Shown: piece by piece, positions 1 to 7,168 of the stretch
Numbering within the stretch: the first letter of the stretch is position 1
Layout: each line of letters starts with the position of its first letter
Assembly: GCA_030597865.1 (NCBI GenBank)
Contig: JAUVQZ010000003.1
Coordinates: 1 to 33,209, forward strand
Source: Pseudomonadota bacterium
GTDB lineage: Bacteria; Desulfobacterota; Desulfobulbia; Desulfobulbales; SURF-16
Direction of reading: 5' to 3'
DNA length: 33,209 nucleotides
Notes under the pieces: generated by a model
Told to the model about the DNA's origin: nothing
What the model saw: the letters and a program-made list of their open reading frames with translations, nothing else
Databases searched by the model: none
Made by a program: the position numbers and the translations under genes

Positions 1-1
1 G

Positions 2-304
2 GATGTCCTCAGGATGGCAACCAGTATGGGTGCCTCCTGCCTTGGGATCAAGGATATCGGCACCCTGGAGGAAGGGATGAAGGCGGATCTCATCCTTGTT
101 GATTCACGAAGCCCGCGCCTTACCCCTTTTTTCAGCCCTGATCTCTTGGTGTATGGGGCCAGGGGGGGTGATGTTGACACGGTGATTGTTAACGGCAGCC
201 TGGTTGTCGATCAAGGAGAATTACTCAGCATGGATGTACGGGAAATTATGACAAAGGTACGGGAAATGGCAGGGAAGGTTGCGGGTGGTGATGATGGAAA
301 ATAG
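2..304 (+). CDS. amidohydrolase, C-terminal part (MTA/SAH deaminase-like)
   Basis: Only the last 100 residues are in the window; the frame is open from base 2 and the start lies upstream. The piece matches the C-terminal composite beta-sandwich of the amidohydrolase superfamily, in particular the 5-methylthioadenosine/S-adenosylhomocysteine deaminase (MtaD/SsnA-like) group: an early ATSMGASCLG helix, then IGTLEEGMKADLILVD, then DTVIVNGSLVVDQGEL. Family members hydrolyse adenosine-type amines in the cytoplasm using a metal site, but the metal ligands lie outside this window, so the exact substrate cannot be stated. The stop (302-304) overlaps the start of the next gene, which suggests translational coupling. 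Confidence 0.8.
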   Translation, partial: DVLRMATSMGASCLGIKDIGTLEEGMKADLILVDSRSPRLTPFFSPDLLVYGARGGDVDTVIVNGSLVVDQGELLSMDVREIMTKVREMAGKVAGGDDGK

Positions 305-986
305 AATTCATGTGCCCCGGTGGGCCATCCACCGCCGCCTTTATGACTGGATGCTCCACTGGGCCCATACCCCGTACGGGGTGCTTGCCCTGGTGATTCT
401 GGCCTTTGCCGAGAGCAGTTTCTTCCCCATTCCTCCGGATGTCCTTCTCATCGCCCTGGTGCTCGGTGCTCCCCAGCGCTGGCGCTATCTGGCCCTGGTC
501 TGCACGGTGGGTTCGGTGCTGGGTGGGCTGGCCGGGTATGGTATCGGGGTGTTCGCCTGGGAAACCGCAGGCCGCTGGATTGTCGAGAACGTCGCCCACA
601 TGGAGCTGGTGCCGGTGGAGGGCCGTCTGGATATCGCCCTGCCCGCCTATCTCACCGAAGCTCTTGGTGAGGCCCTGGGCGGCAGCTATCTCTTTCAGGT
701 CTATGAGCGCTGGAATGCCTGGATTGTCTTTGTCTTTGGCCTTACCCCGCTGCCCTATAAGCTGACCACCATCACGGCCGGGGTTGCCAAGGTCAACATT
801 CCCATCTTTGTGGCCGCATCTGTTGTGGCCCGGGCCGCCCGCTTCTTCGTGGTGGCCTGGATTCTCCATAGGTGGGGGGGGGCGGCCAAGGTCTTTATCG
901 ACCGCTACTTCAACCTGCTCTGCATCGCCTTCACCGTCCTGCTCATCGGCGGCTTTGCTGTGCTGTCACTCGCTCCCGGGAATTAG
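291..986 (+). CDS. YqaA/DedA-type (SNARE-associated/VTT) inner-membrane protein
   Basis: An integral membrane protein of about 231 residues. It has an N-terminal hydrophobic hairpin with the sequence AESSFFPIPPDVLLIAL, a Gly-rich membrane segment (GSVLGGLAGYGIG), an amphipathic middle, then GLTPLPYKLTTITAGV and further membrane helices. The F/E-P-x-P-P-D and TPLPYK-TTI-AG signatures are typical of the YqaA branch of the VTT/DedA family, whose members are implicated in lipid flipping and envelope homeostasis; the substrate here is unknown. The start is uncertain. ATG at 291 or 294 and GTG at 285 or 288 all follow the purine run AGGGAAGG (271-278), and the reading frame is open back to a TTG at 279. 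It overlaps the upstream amidohydrolase by about 14 bases. Confidence 0.8.
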   Translation: MMENRIHVPRWAIHRRLYDWMLHWAHTPYGVLALVILAFAESSFFPIPPDVLLIALVLGAPQRWRYLALVCTVGSVLGGLAGYGIGVFAWETAGRWIVENVAHMELVPVEGRLDIALPAYLTEALGEALGGSYLFQVYERWNAWIVFVFGLTPLPYKLTTITAGVAKVNIPIFVAASVVARAARFFVVAWILHRWGGAAKVFIDRYFNLLCIAFTVLLIGGFAVLSLAPGN

Positions 987-1166
987 GTGATGGGCTGAAG
1001 GGGTAAGTGAAGAGGGGGCTGGCTGCTTGAAAGATGGGATAGGAACATCTGAGACAGGGCACAGGGCCCCCTTGTTGGGAAAGATGGGGTGGAGAGGTGT
1101 GGCCTGCCAGGGTGGAGGTGGGTGTTTGGCAATGGCGTAGATGGCTGACGGTGATGCAGAGGCCTG

Positions 1167-1808
1167 CTATTGGTGCCAGCCTTGACTGCCAATGAGGTTG
1201 ACAAAGCGGACATGCTCAATAACCTGGCGGCTCATCTCGCCATTTTCCTTTTTAAGCACCACGAGTTGCTGGGAGTCGCGGTCGCCAATGGGGATAACCA
1301 GACGGCCGGGATCGGCAAGCTGGTCAATAAGGGCATTGGGGATGTCAGGGCCGCCTGCCGTGACAATAATGGCATCAAAGGGGCTGTACTGGGGCCAGCC
1401 CAGGGTGCCGTCATCCGTGGTGCAGATGGCGTTAAAGACCTGAAGTTGATCCAGGGTCTGCCTGGCGCGAATATGGAGCTCCTTGAGGCGCTCAACGGAA
1501 AAAACCCGCTCGGCAAGCTTGGCCAGCACCGCTGTCTGGTAGCCACAGCCCGTGCCGATTTCGAGCACGGTCTCCTCACCGTTAAGCTCCAGGGCTTGGG
1601 TCATAAGGGCGACAATATAGGGCTGGGAGATGGTCTGGCCCAGGCCGATGGGCATGGAAAAATCGCCATAGGCCTGGCTGCCCAGGGCATCCTGGACAAA
1701 GAGATGACGGGGCACAGTGGCCATGGCATCAAGGACGCGTTGGTCTGTAATCCCGCGGGGGATCAGCTGCTCGCGGAGCATCCGCATTCTGGCGGATTCA
1801 AAACTCAT
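1167..1808 (-). CDS. pcm: protein-L-isoaspartate O-methyltransferase
   Basis: A cytoplasmic enzyme of 213 residues that methylates L-isoaspartyl residues in damaged proteins using S-adenosylmethionine. It shows the family hallmarks in order: an N-terminal MLREQLIPRGI helix, VPRHLFV, PIGLGQTISQPYIVALM, the SAM motif VLEIGTGCGYQTAVLA, then PFDAIIVTAGGPDIP and GRLVIPIG. Length is normal for Pcm. The frame is open further upstream to 1943, but the methionine at 1808 (MSFESARMRML) is the natural start because the extra stretch would lie entirely inside the upstream lipoprotein gene. That gene ends four bases before this start, so the two are almost certainly co-transcribed. Confidence 0.92.
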   Translation of the reverse strand: MSFESARMRMLREQLIPRGITDQRVLDAMATVPRHLFVQDALGSQAYGDFSMPIGLGQTISQPYIVALMTQALELNGEETVLEIGTGCGYQTAVLAKLAERVFSVERLKELHIRARQTLDQLQVFNAICTTDDGTLGWPQYSPFDAIIVTAGGPDIPNALIDQLADPGRLVIPIGDRDSQQLVVLKKENGEMSRQVIEHVRFVNLIGSQGWHQ

Positions 1809-1812
1809 GGTC

Positions 1813-2199
1813 TTATTCAGCGGAGGGTTTTTGGGAAAGGGCCTGATCTTCGTACTCTTTTTCACTGGCGGCCCGGTACTGGCAATTGGTGACGATGTCG
1901 CCAGTAAAGGTGATGTAGACAAGGTCGTAGGAGGCAGAGCCAAAGGCCCAGTTTAATACCGGGATCTTCTTGAGCAGGCTTTTATGCTCCTGGACAAAGA
2001 TCCAGATCTCGCCGGTCCCTGTTGTTTTCTTGAATTCCGGGGTTCCCATAAAGGTACGGACATCCTCTTTAGTGGTGCCCTGGCTAATGAGACCGGCATC
2101 CGAGCTGAGGTGACGGATGGGTTCCTTACTACAACCGGCATTCAAGAGAATCATGACAAGGGAAAGGCAGCAGAGAATCGAGCTGAGGGTGTATTTCAT
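1813..2199 (-). CDS. small lipoprotein, SmpA/OmlA-like
   Basis: A 128-residue protein with a classic lipoprotein signal: a hydrophobic leader followed by the lipobox LLNAGC, giving a lipidated Cys at about residue 23. The mature part begins SKEPIRHLSSDAGLISQGTTKEDVRTFMGTP-like, the pattern of SmpA/OmlA-type (BamE fold) domains in which a G-x-T-x-E/D-V-x-x-x-x-G-x-P helix starts the fold, followed by beta strands with SYDLVYITFTGD. It is predicted to be anchored in the outer membrane or facing the periplasm. The role is unproven; BamE-fold lipoproteins often support envelope assembly. First gene of a two-gene operon with pcm. Confidence 0.7.
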   Translation of the reverse strand: MKYTLSSILCCLSLVMILLNAGCSKEPIRHLSSDAGLISQGTTKEDVRTFMGTPEFKKTTGTGEIWIFVQEHKSLLKKIPVLNWAFGSASYDLVYITFTGDIVTNCQYRAASEKEYEDQALSQKPSAE

Positions 2200-2603
2200 G
2201 GCAAGGTATAATGTCCTGAAATTGTATAGAAAATATGAAGTGCCCCATCAGGCACAACGCTTATTTTTTGAAAGAATTAGATTAGTCGGAAGAGTTGAAA
2301 TTTGCAAGCATCCAGGGGGATTAAGGGCAAAGAGTTCTTGGTAGATTTTTTTTTAAAAAATGGTCAACCCCCTGAAACAGCCGGAGAAAATTGTAGAATT
2401 CCTTGACCAGATGGGTGAAGTTGTAATAGGTTAATGTGAAATATGAGGTAACTAGTTAGAAATCCATGGGAATTTGAAGGTTAGTTGCCTGGAGGGGGAG
2501 CACTACATGTTGTGGGTGTCCTCTTTTTGAAAAACGTGGTGGCTTTAGCGGTCACCCCGGCGGGGCAAGCGATCCAGCCGGGTAGAGAGAAGGTAAAAGA
2601 ATC
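2200..2603. promoter_or_regulatory. 404-base divergent intergenic region
   Basis: This gap separates the minus-strand lipoprotein-pcm operon from the plus-strand acidic zinc-ribbon gene and must hold both promoters. I see AT-rich tracts around 2210-2290 and 2340-2360, a strong Shine-Dalgarno-like GGAGGGGGAG at 2491-2500 ahead of a seven-codon open frame (2507-2530), and a small GC-rich hairpin (CCCCG/CGGGG) near 2554-2566. No confident sigma-70 or sigma-54 box could be fixed by eye. Confidence 0.35.
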
Positions 2604-3347
2604 ATGCGTTGCCCAAAATGTAGTTTTATCTCATTTGACAAAGTGACTTTCTGTGTGAAGTGTTCCGCCGATGTAACGGAGATTGCCCACGCCCTAAACG
2701 GCACAGCTTTTAAACCCCTCGGCACTTTTTTTCTGGGCACCCTTATTCCCGACTATGCAGAAGTATTTATTACCGACCAAGTGGCCGATGATTTCTCCTT
2801 TGATAGCGATGCTGATGATCTTGATATCAGCATGGATGCGGTTGGTGATTTTGGTGAAGTTCCTGACCTGCCCGGTGATATCAGCGATGACGATTTGTCC
2901 CCGGCCTCCGAAGATATTTCTGAATTTGAAGGTGATGAACTCTCCCTGGATGGTCATGAGGTACCTGATATGGATCTCTCAAGCTTCGGGGAGGACACAG
3001 GCTTCAAGGCTGGGCCTGAACCCGTAGAAGAGGCCAGCTTTGATGATGTTCCGGAGTTTGACCTTGGTGGTGTTGAACTTGAGGAAGATGTTGACCTGGA
3101 AATGGCTGGTGAAGGTGTTGATCTTGAGGAAGATGTTGACCTGGAGATGGCCGGTGAAGATCTTGATCTTGAGCTTGACGGCATAGCTACCCCTGACTTT
3201 TCTGGTATTGATCTGAGCCTTGGCGACGATGAGCTTGAAATGGCCGGCGACGGCGATGGGGAAATAGTTGAACTCGGTGATCTTGAGATGGAGGTTGAGA
3301 AAGAAAAAGGCAACGGCGCAGCCGAACTTCCCGACCTGGAATTGTAA
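2604..3347 (+). CDS. acidic repeat protein with N-terminal zinc ribbon
   Basis: A 247-residue protein of unknown function. Residues 1-22 form a zinc-ribbon knuckle pair, C3-x2-C6 and C17-x2-C20 (MRCPKC...CVKC). After a short hydrophobic patch at about 36-50 (GTFFLGTLIPDY), almost the whole remainder is Asp/Glu/Leu/Gly-rich and contains practically no Lys or Arg until the last 20 residues. It includes two near-perfect 15-residue repeats built on LEEDVDLEMAGE. Zinc-ribbon plus acidic-tail proteins of this style occur in deltaproteobacteria, but I do not recognise a characterised homologue. The purine-rich GAGAGAAGG about 12 bases upstream supports the ATG at 2604. A clear rho-independent terminator follows. 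Confidence 0.8.
   Translation: MRCPKCSFISFDKVTFCVKCSADVTEIAHALNGTAFKPLGTFFLGTLIPDYAEVFITDQVADDFSFDSDADDLDISMDAVGDFGEVPDLPGDISDDDLSPASEDISEFEGDELSLDGHEVPDMDLSSFGEDTGFKAGPEPVEEASFDDVPEFDLGGVELEEDVDLEMAGEGVDLEEDVDLEMAGEDLDLELDGIATPDFSGIDLSLGDDELEMAGDGDGEIVELGDLEMEVEKEKGNGAAELPDLEL
3072..3161 (+). repeat. two tandem 45-base coding repeats
   Basis: Bases 3072-3116 and 3117-3161 are two adjacent 45-base units with only a few, mostly synonymous, differences. Each encodes 15 residues (V-E/D-LEEDVDLEMAGE-G/D) inside the acidic protein. Low divergence indicates a recent in-frame duplication. Confidence 0.85.
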
Positions 3348-3372
3348 AGGCACATCGCCCTTGCTGGCAAGT

Positions 3373-3424
3373 AAAAAGCCCCAATGTCATAGCCTTAAGA
3401 GGCTTGATAAAGGGGCTTTTTTAT
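3373..3424 (+). terminator. rho-independent terminator after acidic protein
   Basis: AAAAAGCCCC (3373-3382) pairs with GGGGCTTTTTT (3412-3422) around an inner CCTTAAGAGG mini-hairpin, and a T-run follows. It lies 25 bases after the stop of the zinc-ribbon gene. The A-run on the left arm could also let it act on the opposite strand. Confidence 0.85.
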
Positions 3425-3518
3425 GTCCTGCGTTACGGGCCTCTGCCCTTCACCGGGCTTGGGGGTTTTGCGCCCTTGCAGAGTTTTAACAGGGGGCCCT
3501 GCATCCCTAAAATTGTCC

Positions 3519-3548
3519 TTGACAAGGGCAAGGCCTTTCGCGTAATGT
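3519..3548 (+). promoter_or_regulatory. sigma-70 promoter of tRNA-Phe
   Basis: A perfect -35 box TTGACA (3519-3524) and a -10-like TAATGT (3543-3548) with an 18-base spacer lie just upstream of the tRNA. They predict a start at about 3555, seven bases before the mature 5' end. Confidence 0.7.
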
Positions 3549-3561
3549 AGGCGCTCTTTTC

Positions 3562-3637
<76 letters not shown>

Positions 3638-3644
3638 AGACATT

Positions 3645-3683
3645 AAAGGCCTTACAGCATTTTCGCTGTAAGGCCTTTTTTCG
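3645..3683 (+). terminator. terminator of tRNA-Phe
   Basis: AAAGGCCTTACAGC pairs with GCTGTAAGGCCTTTTTT around a short ATTTTC loop, giving a long perfect stem followed by a T-run, starting eight bases after the tRNA CCA. Confidence 0.9.
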
Positions 3684-3916
3684 TTTCTGGTCGTCCTCTG
3701 GTCTTTGGGAGATTTTTCCCGCTTTCTGTGTACAGGGGGGCATATAGAATGAGAATATTGAGAAATGGGGAAAGGTAGAGACTAGAATGATACTTTTGCT
3801 AGACTTTTAGGGGCTTAAGGAGAGTTTTGCGAAAAATAATTTTGGGAAATTTAAAAAAGAGTAAATTTGCTGAGATTGGCAAGCTTGCTCTTTTTTTGCA
3901 TTTAAAATAAGAAAAA
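3684..3916. other. AT-rich intergenic stretch behind tRNA-Phe
   Basis: About 230 bases without a gene between the tRNA terminator and the end of the minus-strand membrane-protein gene. It is strongly AT-rich, with runs such as AAATTTAAAAAAGAG near 3847. I see no integrase, no repeat of the tRNA 3' end and no clear terminator. It is the probable left border of the island. Confidence 0.4.
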
Positions 3917-4420
3917 TTAAGCGTTCTTTCCTGGTGGGTTTATGGCCGCTTTTATGTTTTGAATTTCAATCTGAATTTTGTGGAACTTTTTATGGTCTGG
4001 AGAAAGACCTTTTCTGCTAGGGTCCTCAAAATTCCCACCTGTGATTTCGTCACTTAGTATTCTGATCTCCTGAGAAATATCTATACTGATAGCACTTGCG
4101 TTGTCTTCAATGTCTTGAAGATGCAATCTTATTTTTAACGCCCTCATTTTATTTTCAGGCGTTGAATCTTCGTCTGTCAACCAATAGAGTGCACCGAGGT
4201 CGAACAGAGAATCAGCTAAGGAGTATATTTTTTCTCTGCGCCAATGCCGCTGGCTGTTTATGTCGTTGATACGAGTTTCAAGTTTAATATTGCTTGTCGT
4301 TGCGTCTTCCGATTTTCGCAAACTGTAAAAGCTGAAAAGAAGTGCCACTAAAGCAATTCCTATTTCCCAATAATCTTTTACTGAGAAGGCAAGCTGGGCT
4401 TGATCTGCAGGGGTTGCCAT
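3917..4420 (-). CDS. single-pass membrane protein of the GHKL/DUF4325 module
   Basis: A 167-residue protein that I do not recognise by family. A short N-terminus is followed by one membrane segment at about residues 18-36 (IGIALVALLFSFYSL). The rest (37-167) is charged and helical with probable coiled-coil stretches (TTSNIKLETRINDINSQ, EIRILSDEI) and no enzymatic motif. It lies three bases downstream of the DUF4325 gene in the same direction, so it is the last gene of a three-gene operon. By position it could be the membrane-bound output or sensor of the module; this is inference. Base composition is AT-rich compared with genes outside the island. Confidence 0.65.
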   Translation of the reverse strand: MATPADQAQLAFSVKDYWEIGIALVALLFSFYSLRKSEDATTSNIKLETRINDINSQRHWRREKIYSLADSLFDLGALYWLTDEDSTPENKMRALKIRLHLQDIEDNASAISIDISQEIRILSDEITGGNFEDPSRKGLSPDHKKFHKIQIEIQNIKAAINPPGKNA

Positions 4421-4423
4421 TTT

Positions 4424-4771
4424 CTATTTGTCCAGACTGTCGGTGTTGTTTTTTTGGACTTGGGCGTTATGAATATAGTTGCGAATAGAATCGATTACAC
4501 TTTTGCGCCGACCAACCAATTCAAGACGATTTGACAGATCGTCTTCAGAAAAGTTGTCTTCTCTAACAAGACCGCCAAAGGCTTCCTCAAGAAAGGAAGA
4601 GCCATATCCAAGCGTTCCATCAAGTTCAATGACAATGGCATCATTTTTTTTGAGAGCTTTTTTGAGTAGGTTGCGCCTGAATCCCTCCCCGGTGAATTTC
4701 CCATCCTTCTGATACCTGCCGGCAGGATAAGCTGAAAATTCTTTGGAGATATTAATTATCTTTTTCTTCAT
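4424..4771 (-). CDS. STAS-like DUF4325 protein
   Basis: A 115-residue protein with the diagnostic STAS-like DUF4325 core at about residues 55-70 (GYGSSFLEEAFGGLVR), preceded by a strand (DAIVIELDG) and an N-terminal strand/GRY region. DUF4325 proteins are small STAS-fold relatives commonly encoded beside GHKL-type ATPases. STAS partners in the RsbV/SpoIIAA style are controlled by a kinase of the RsbW/SpoIIAB type, but the present protein's phosphorylation is not shown. The start at 4771 lies inside the end of the ATPase gene (20-base overlap) and is preceded by AGGAAGC at good spacing, so translation is coupled. Confidence 0.85.
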   Translation of the reverse strand: MKKKIINISKEFSAYPAGRYQKDGKFTGEGFRRNLLKKALKKNDAIVIELDGTLGYGSSFLEEAFGGLVREDNFSEDDLSNRLELVGRRKSVIDSIRNYIHNAQVQKNNTDSLDK

Positions 4772-5855
4772 CTGATTTGCTTCCTATTGATGGCAGCGCG
4801 TCTAGAGGAACGCTCCAAGCTACGACCGTGCCCATTATAGAATCTTTAAAATTGCGTGAACGTTCAATGTTTTCTTTACCATTGCCCTCATAAACATACA
4901 CACCTTTTTGGCTAAAAATACCAAGTCTGCCACTATGCGTAAAGTCAATAAAGTTTTTCAACTCCACCATTCCCAGGCCTCTATGGGGTTGATATGATCT
5001 GCTCCGCCCTTCTTCCATTGCAACTTCAATTAGTCTGCTGTGATTGTCAGATTTGAATAAAGATTTGAATTTTTGAAATAAGTCTGGGTGTTTATTCTTC
5101 AGGGAGCTGGGGATGCCTACTCCAAGATCACAAACAATAACATGTAGAATTTTGTCCTTGATCCCGGTAAACATCCACCATTTTTTCTTACCATAGAGGT
5201 GTGTGTGTGTTCCATCGTCGGGATAGGCGTGCATTACAGAGTTAGTAATTGCTTCACCGACACCGGTGAACAAGATATCCGTCACGCTATCATTAAGGCT
5301 GTGCATTTTTGCTACCTCAACAATAAGTTTTCCGGCTTTATCCGCTTCTATCTTAGTCCCATGCGTATGTTGCCAGCAAACTACGTCCTTGTCTGTTATG
5401 GGTATATTCTCCCTGATGCCGAGGAGGTCAGAAAGGCCAACCTGATGGAAAACTTGTGCTGTGACAGGGTCTTTTGGACTGTTCCCTCGGATAAATTTAT
5501 TGCCTTTTATGCTTTTGATTCTGTCAATCTCAGCTTGCACTAAAATAAAACCAACAACTTCTGCTTTATTTGATTTGCTGAAGTCTATAAAAACTGGCTG
5601 ATTTTTGTTTATCGTTGTTCTGCGAAGTTTGTATAGCCAAGGCAAAAGGCAATTCATGCCATCGGATGAACTGCACCCTAACTCATTTGGCCCAAGAATA
5701 GTCTTGTAGTTTATACTTTCAAATTCACGATAATAGCTGTGGCTTTTAATTCTGTTTCTATATTTTTTTTTGTCTTTGGTTCGTTTGTTTCTTTTCCTTC
5801 TCTTTTTTGAAATTCGCAAAAAACGAATCCGTTGTTCTTGGAGGATTTTTTTCAT
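4752..5855 (-). CDS. GHKL (HATPase_c) ATP-binding protein of DUF4325 module
   Basis: A 367-residue protein. Residues 1-40 are extremely Lys/Arg-rich. Residues about 50-170 form an alpha/beta region (PVFIDFSKSNKAEVVGFILVQ) that may be a degenerate STAS-like domain. Residues about 190-350 hold a Bergerat-fold ATPase: N-box GVGEAITNSVMHAY (E201, N205), G1 box VCDLGVGIP (D243) and G2 box HRGLGMVELK. There is no HisKA dimerisation domain or phospho-acceptor His, so it is not a classical sensor kinase; an RsbW-like kinase or a conformational ATPase is more likely. It is the first gene of a three-gene operon with DUF4325 and membrane-protein genes, in an AT-rich island. Confidence 0.85.
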   Translation of the reverse strand: MKKILQEQRIRFLRISKKRRKRNKRTKDKKKYRNRIKSHSYYREFESINYKTILGPNELGCSSSDGMNCLLPWLYKLRRTTINKNQPVFIDFSKSNKAEVVGFILVQAEIDRIKSIKGNKFIRGNSPKDPVTAQVFHQVGLSDLLGIRENIPITDKDVVCWQHTHGTKIEADKAGKLIVEVAKMHSLNDSVTDILFTGVGEAITNSVMHAYPDDGTHTHLYGKKKWWMFTGIKDKILHVIVCDLGVGIPSSLKNKHPDLFQKFKSLFKSDNHSRLIEVAMEEGRSRSYQPHRGLGMVELKNFIDFTHSGRLGIFSQKGVYVYEGNGKENIERSRNFKDSIMGTVVAWSVPLDALPSIGSKSDEEKDN

Positions 5856-5971
5856 AGTTTCTCTGTCTTAAATATTCTTTATTCGGCATCACGCTTGGTG
5901 ATTAGTTGTTTGCGACTTGTTGTGAGAATGCCTGGCGGCATTGGTTGATGTTTTGTGTTGTTTTGAGGGTC

Positions 5972-6388
5972 TCATCTTTTGGCCACTGGTGTTCCTTTGT
6001 GACTCGTGCCGGTAAAATTGTCGAATTTGTCATCTGAAATGTTTAATTCCGCGCTAAAAGAAATATTCATCCCGGAATTTGGGTCTGTGTATAATCCTTC
6101 AGTTCTTAGAAGAGCAGTTTTTTTTGAAGGGTTCACTTCTTCAACAACCATTGAAATGTAGGTGTGATGTTTTGAGGATTGATAATACGTCTTTCCGCCT
6201 AAACTAGCAGTACTGGTAATGGTCTTGTAGTTGTCTCTGCTGGTTGACTTAATCTCTGCCCCTTCATAAATCATTGATTTGACCAAAACTATTTCAAAGA
6301 AGTTATCCTTGTCTTCCCCGAAAAAGATTGATACGGCGGATTTTTTGTTCAGCATGAGGTCGAAGTCTGGAATAGCCAAGAACCCCAC
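5972..6388 (-). pseudogene. hypothetical protein fragment, 5' end cut by transposon
   Basis: An open frame of about 138 residues with beta-strand-like, Ser/Thr-rich sequence (e.g. TSTASLGGKTYYQSSKHH and GMNISFSAELNISDD). I do not recognise a family. The only start near the beginning of the frame is a GTG at 6388, two bases from the left arm of the transposase-associated inverted repeat (6390). In-frame sequence upstream runs through the repeat to a stop without another start. There is also no signal peptide where an extracytoplasmic-looking beta protein would need one. The simplest reading is that the true N-terminus was removed when the neighbouring element inserted. An internal ATG at 6355 is possible but lacks a ribosome binding site. 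Confidence 0.5.
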
Positions 6389-6389
6389 C

Positions 6390-6434
6390 GGATTATGTTC
6401 CCCATTTTGTGCAAGAATCTGGGGACATAATACC
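6390..6434. repeat. imperfect palindrome at left end of transposase unit
   Basis: GGATTATGTTCCCC (6390-6403) and GGGGACATAATACC (6421-6434) are near-complementary arms around a 17-base loop. The right arm read on the minus strand (GTATTATGTCCCC) recurs with one mismatch as GTATTAGGTCCCC at 7137-7149, just after the transposase. The transposase is therefore flanked by inverted 13-base ends, typical of REP-associated Y1 transposase units. Confidence 0.7.
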
Positions 6435-6476
6435 CATTATTGATGACTTTACTTCTTTCCGTGACATTCCTTAAGC

Positions 6477-7137
6477 ATGGCAAGAATGAAAAGAGTAGTG
6501 GTTCCAGGCTACCCACATCATGTTGTTCAGCGTGGAGTTCGCTCTATGGATATTTTTTTCCATGACGATGATAGGCGAGAGTATTTGCAACTCCTCCGCA
6601 CACAATCACAACGATTTGGGGTGCAGTTTATCTCATATTGCCTTATGGCAAATCATGTCCATTTATTTGCAATCCCAGAACAATCAGACGAGCTTAGCTC
6701 GTGCCATCGGTGAAGCTCATCGGCTTTACACTCGGATGATAAATTTTAGAAAAAAAGACCGAGGGTATTTGTTTCAAGGGCGCTTCTCCTCCTGTCCTGT
6801 GCAAACAGGAGAATATCTTTATGCGGCAGTCCGCTATGTAGAACGCAATCCGGTAAGGGCAAAAATGGTTTTGCATCCCTGGGACTTTCCATGGTCAAGT
6901 GCTGCATTTCATGCAGGAACAATTGACCATGATCCACTTGTCGTCGAATCGCCACTATTGTCTGAAATAAATGCTTGGCAAGATTTTTTAAGTACAGACT
7001 CTGACCTATGCGGCGAATTAAAACAAAAAAGCCGCACTGGTCGACCTTGTGGTACAGATCATTTTTTTGCGACAGTTGAGAGAATTTCAGGCCGAGATCT
7101 ACGCCCCCAATCACCTGGTCGTCCGCGCAATAAATAG
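6477..7137 (+). pseudogene. REP-associated tyrosine (Y1/HUH) transposase, frameshifted
   Basis: The N-terminal part is read from ATG 6477 (MARMKRVVVPGYPHHVVQRG) and includes the HUH motif NHVHLF. That frame stops at 6713. The next frame continues seamlessly from about 6690 with SLARAIGEAHRLYTRMIN, a Y-containing helix (RYVERNPVRAKMV), WPWSS-like PWSSAAFH and a Gly/Pro/Arg-rich tail ending at 7137. One extra base near GACGAGCTT (about 6688-6692) accounts for the shift; without it the protein would be about 219 residues, close to the usual length for IS200-like/RAYT enzymes. These single-strand transposases act on palindromic ends, which are present here. It is probably inactive, although a sequencing error or programmed shift cannot be excluded. 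Confidence 0.85.
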
Positions 7138-7168
7138 TATTAGGTCCCCGTATTCGTGTTTTTTCCCA

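Noticed and set aside
246..869. Long open frame antisense to the YqaA-type gene
   Set aside because: It lies entirely over a convincing membrane-protein gene, and its translation is His/Gly/Pro-rich without domain features; a shadow of GC-rich third positions.
1170..1892. 240-codon frame opposite pcm
   Set aside because: The minus strand encodes a clear Pcm with all motifs; the plus-strand frame has no recognisable family signature.
3684..3916. attL-type duplicate of the tRNA-Phe 3' end
   Set aside because: I looked for a second copy of the CCTGGTCCCGGCACCA end through the island and beyond and saw none, so no attachment site is annotated.
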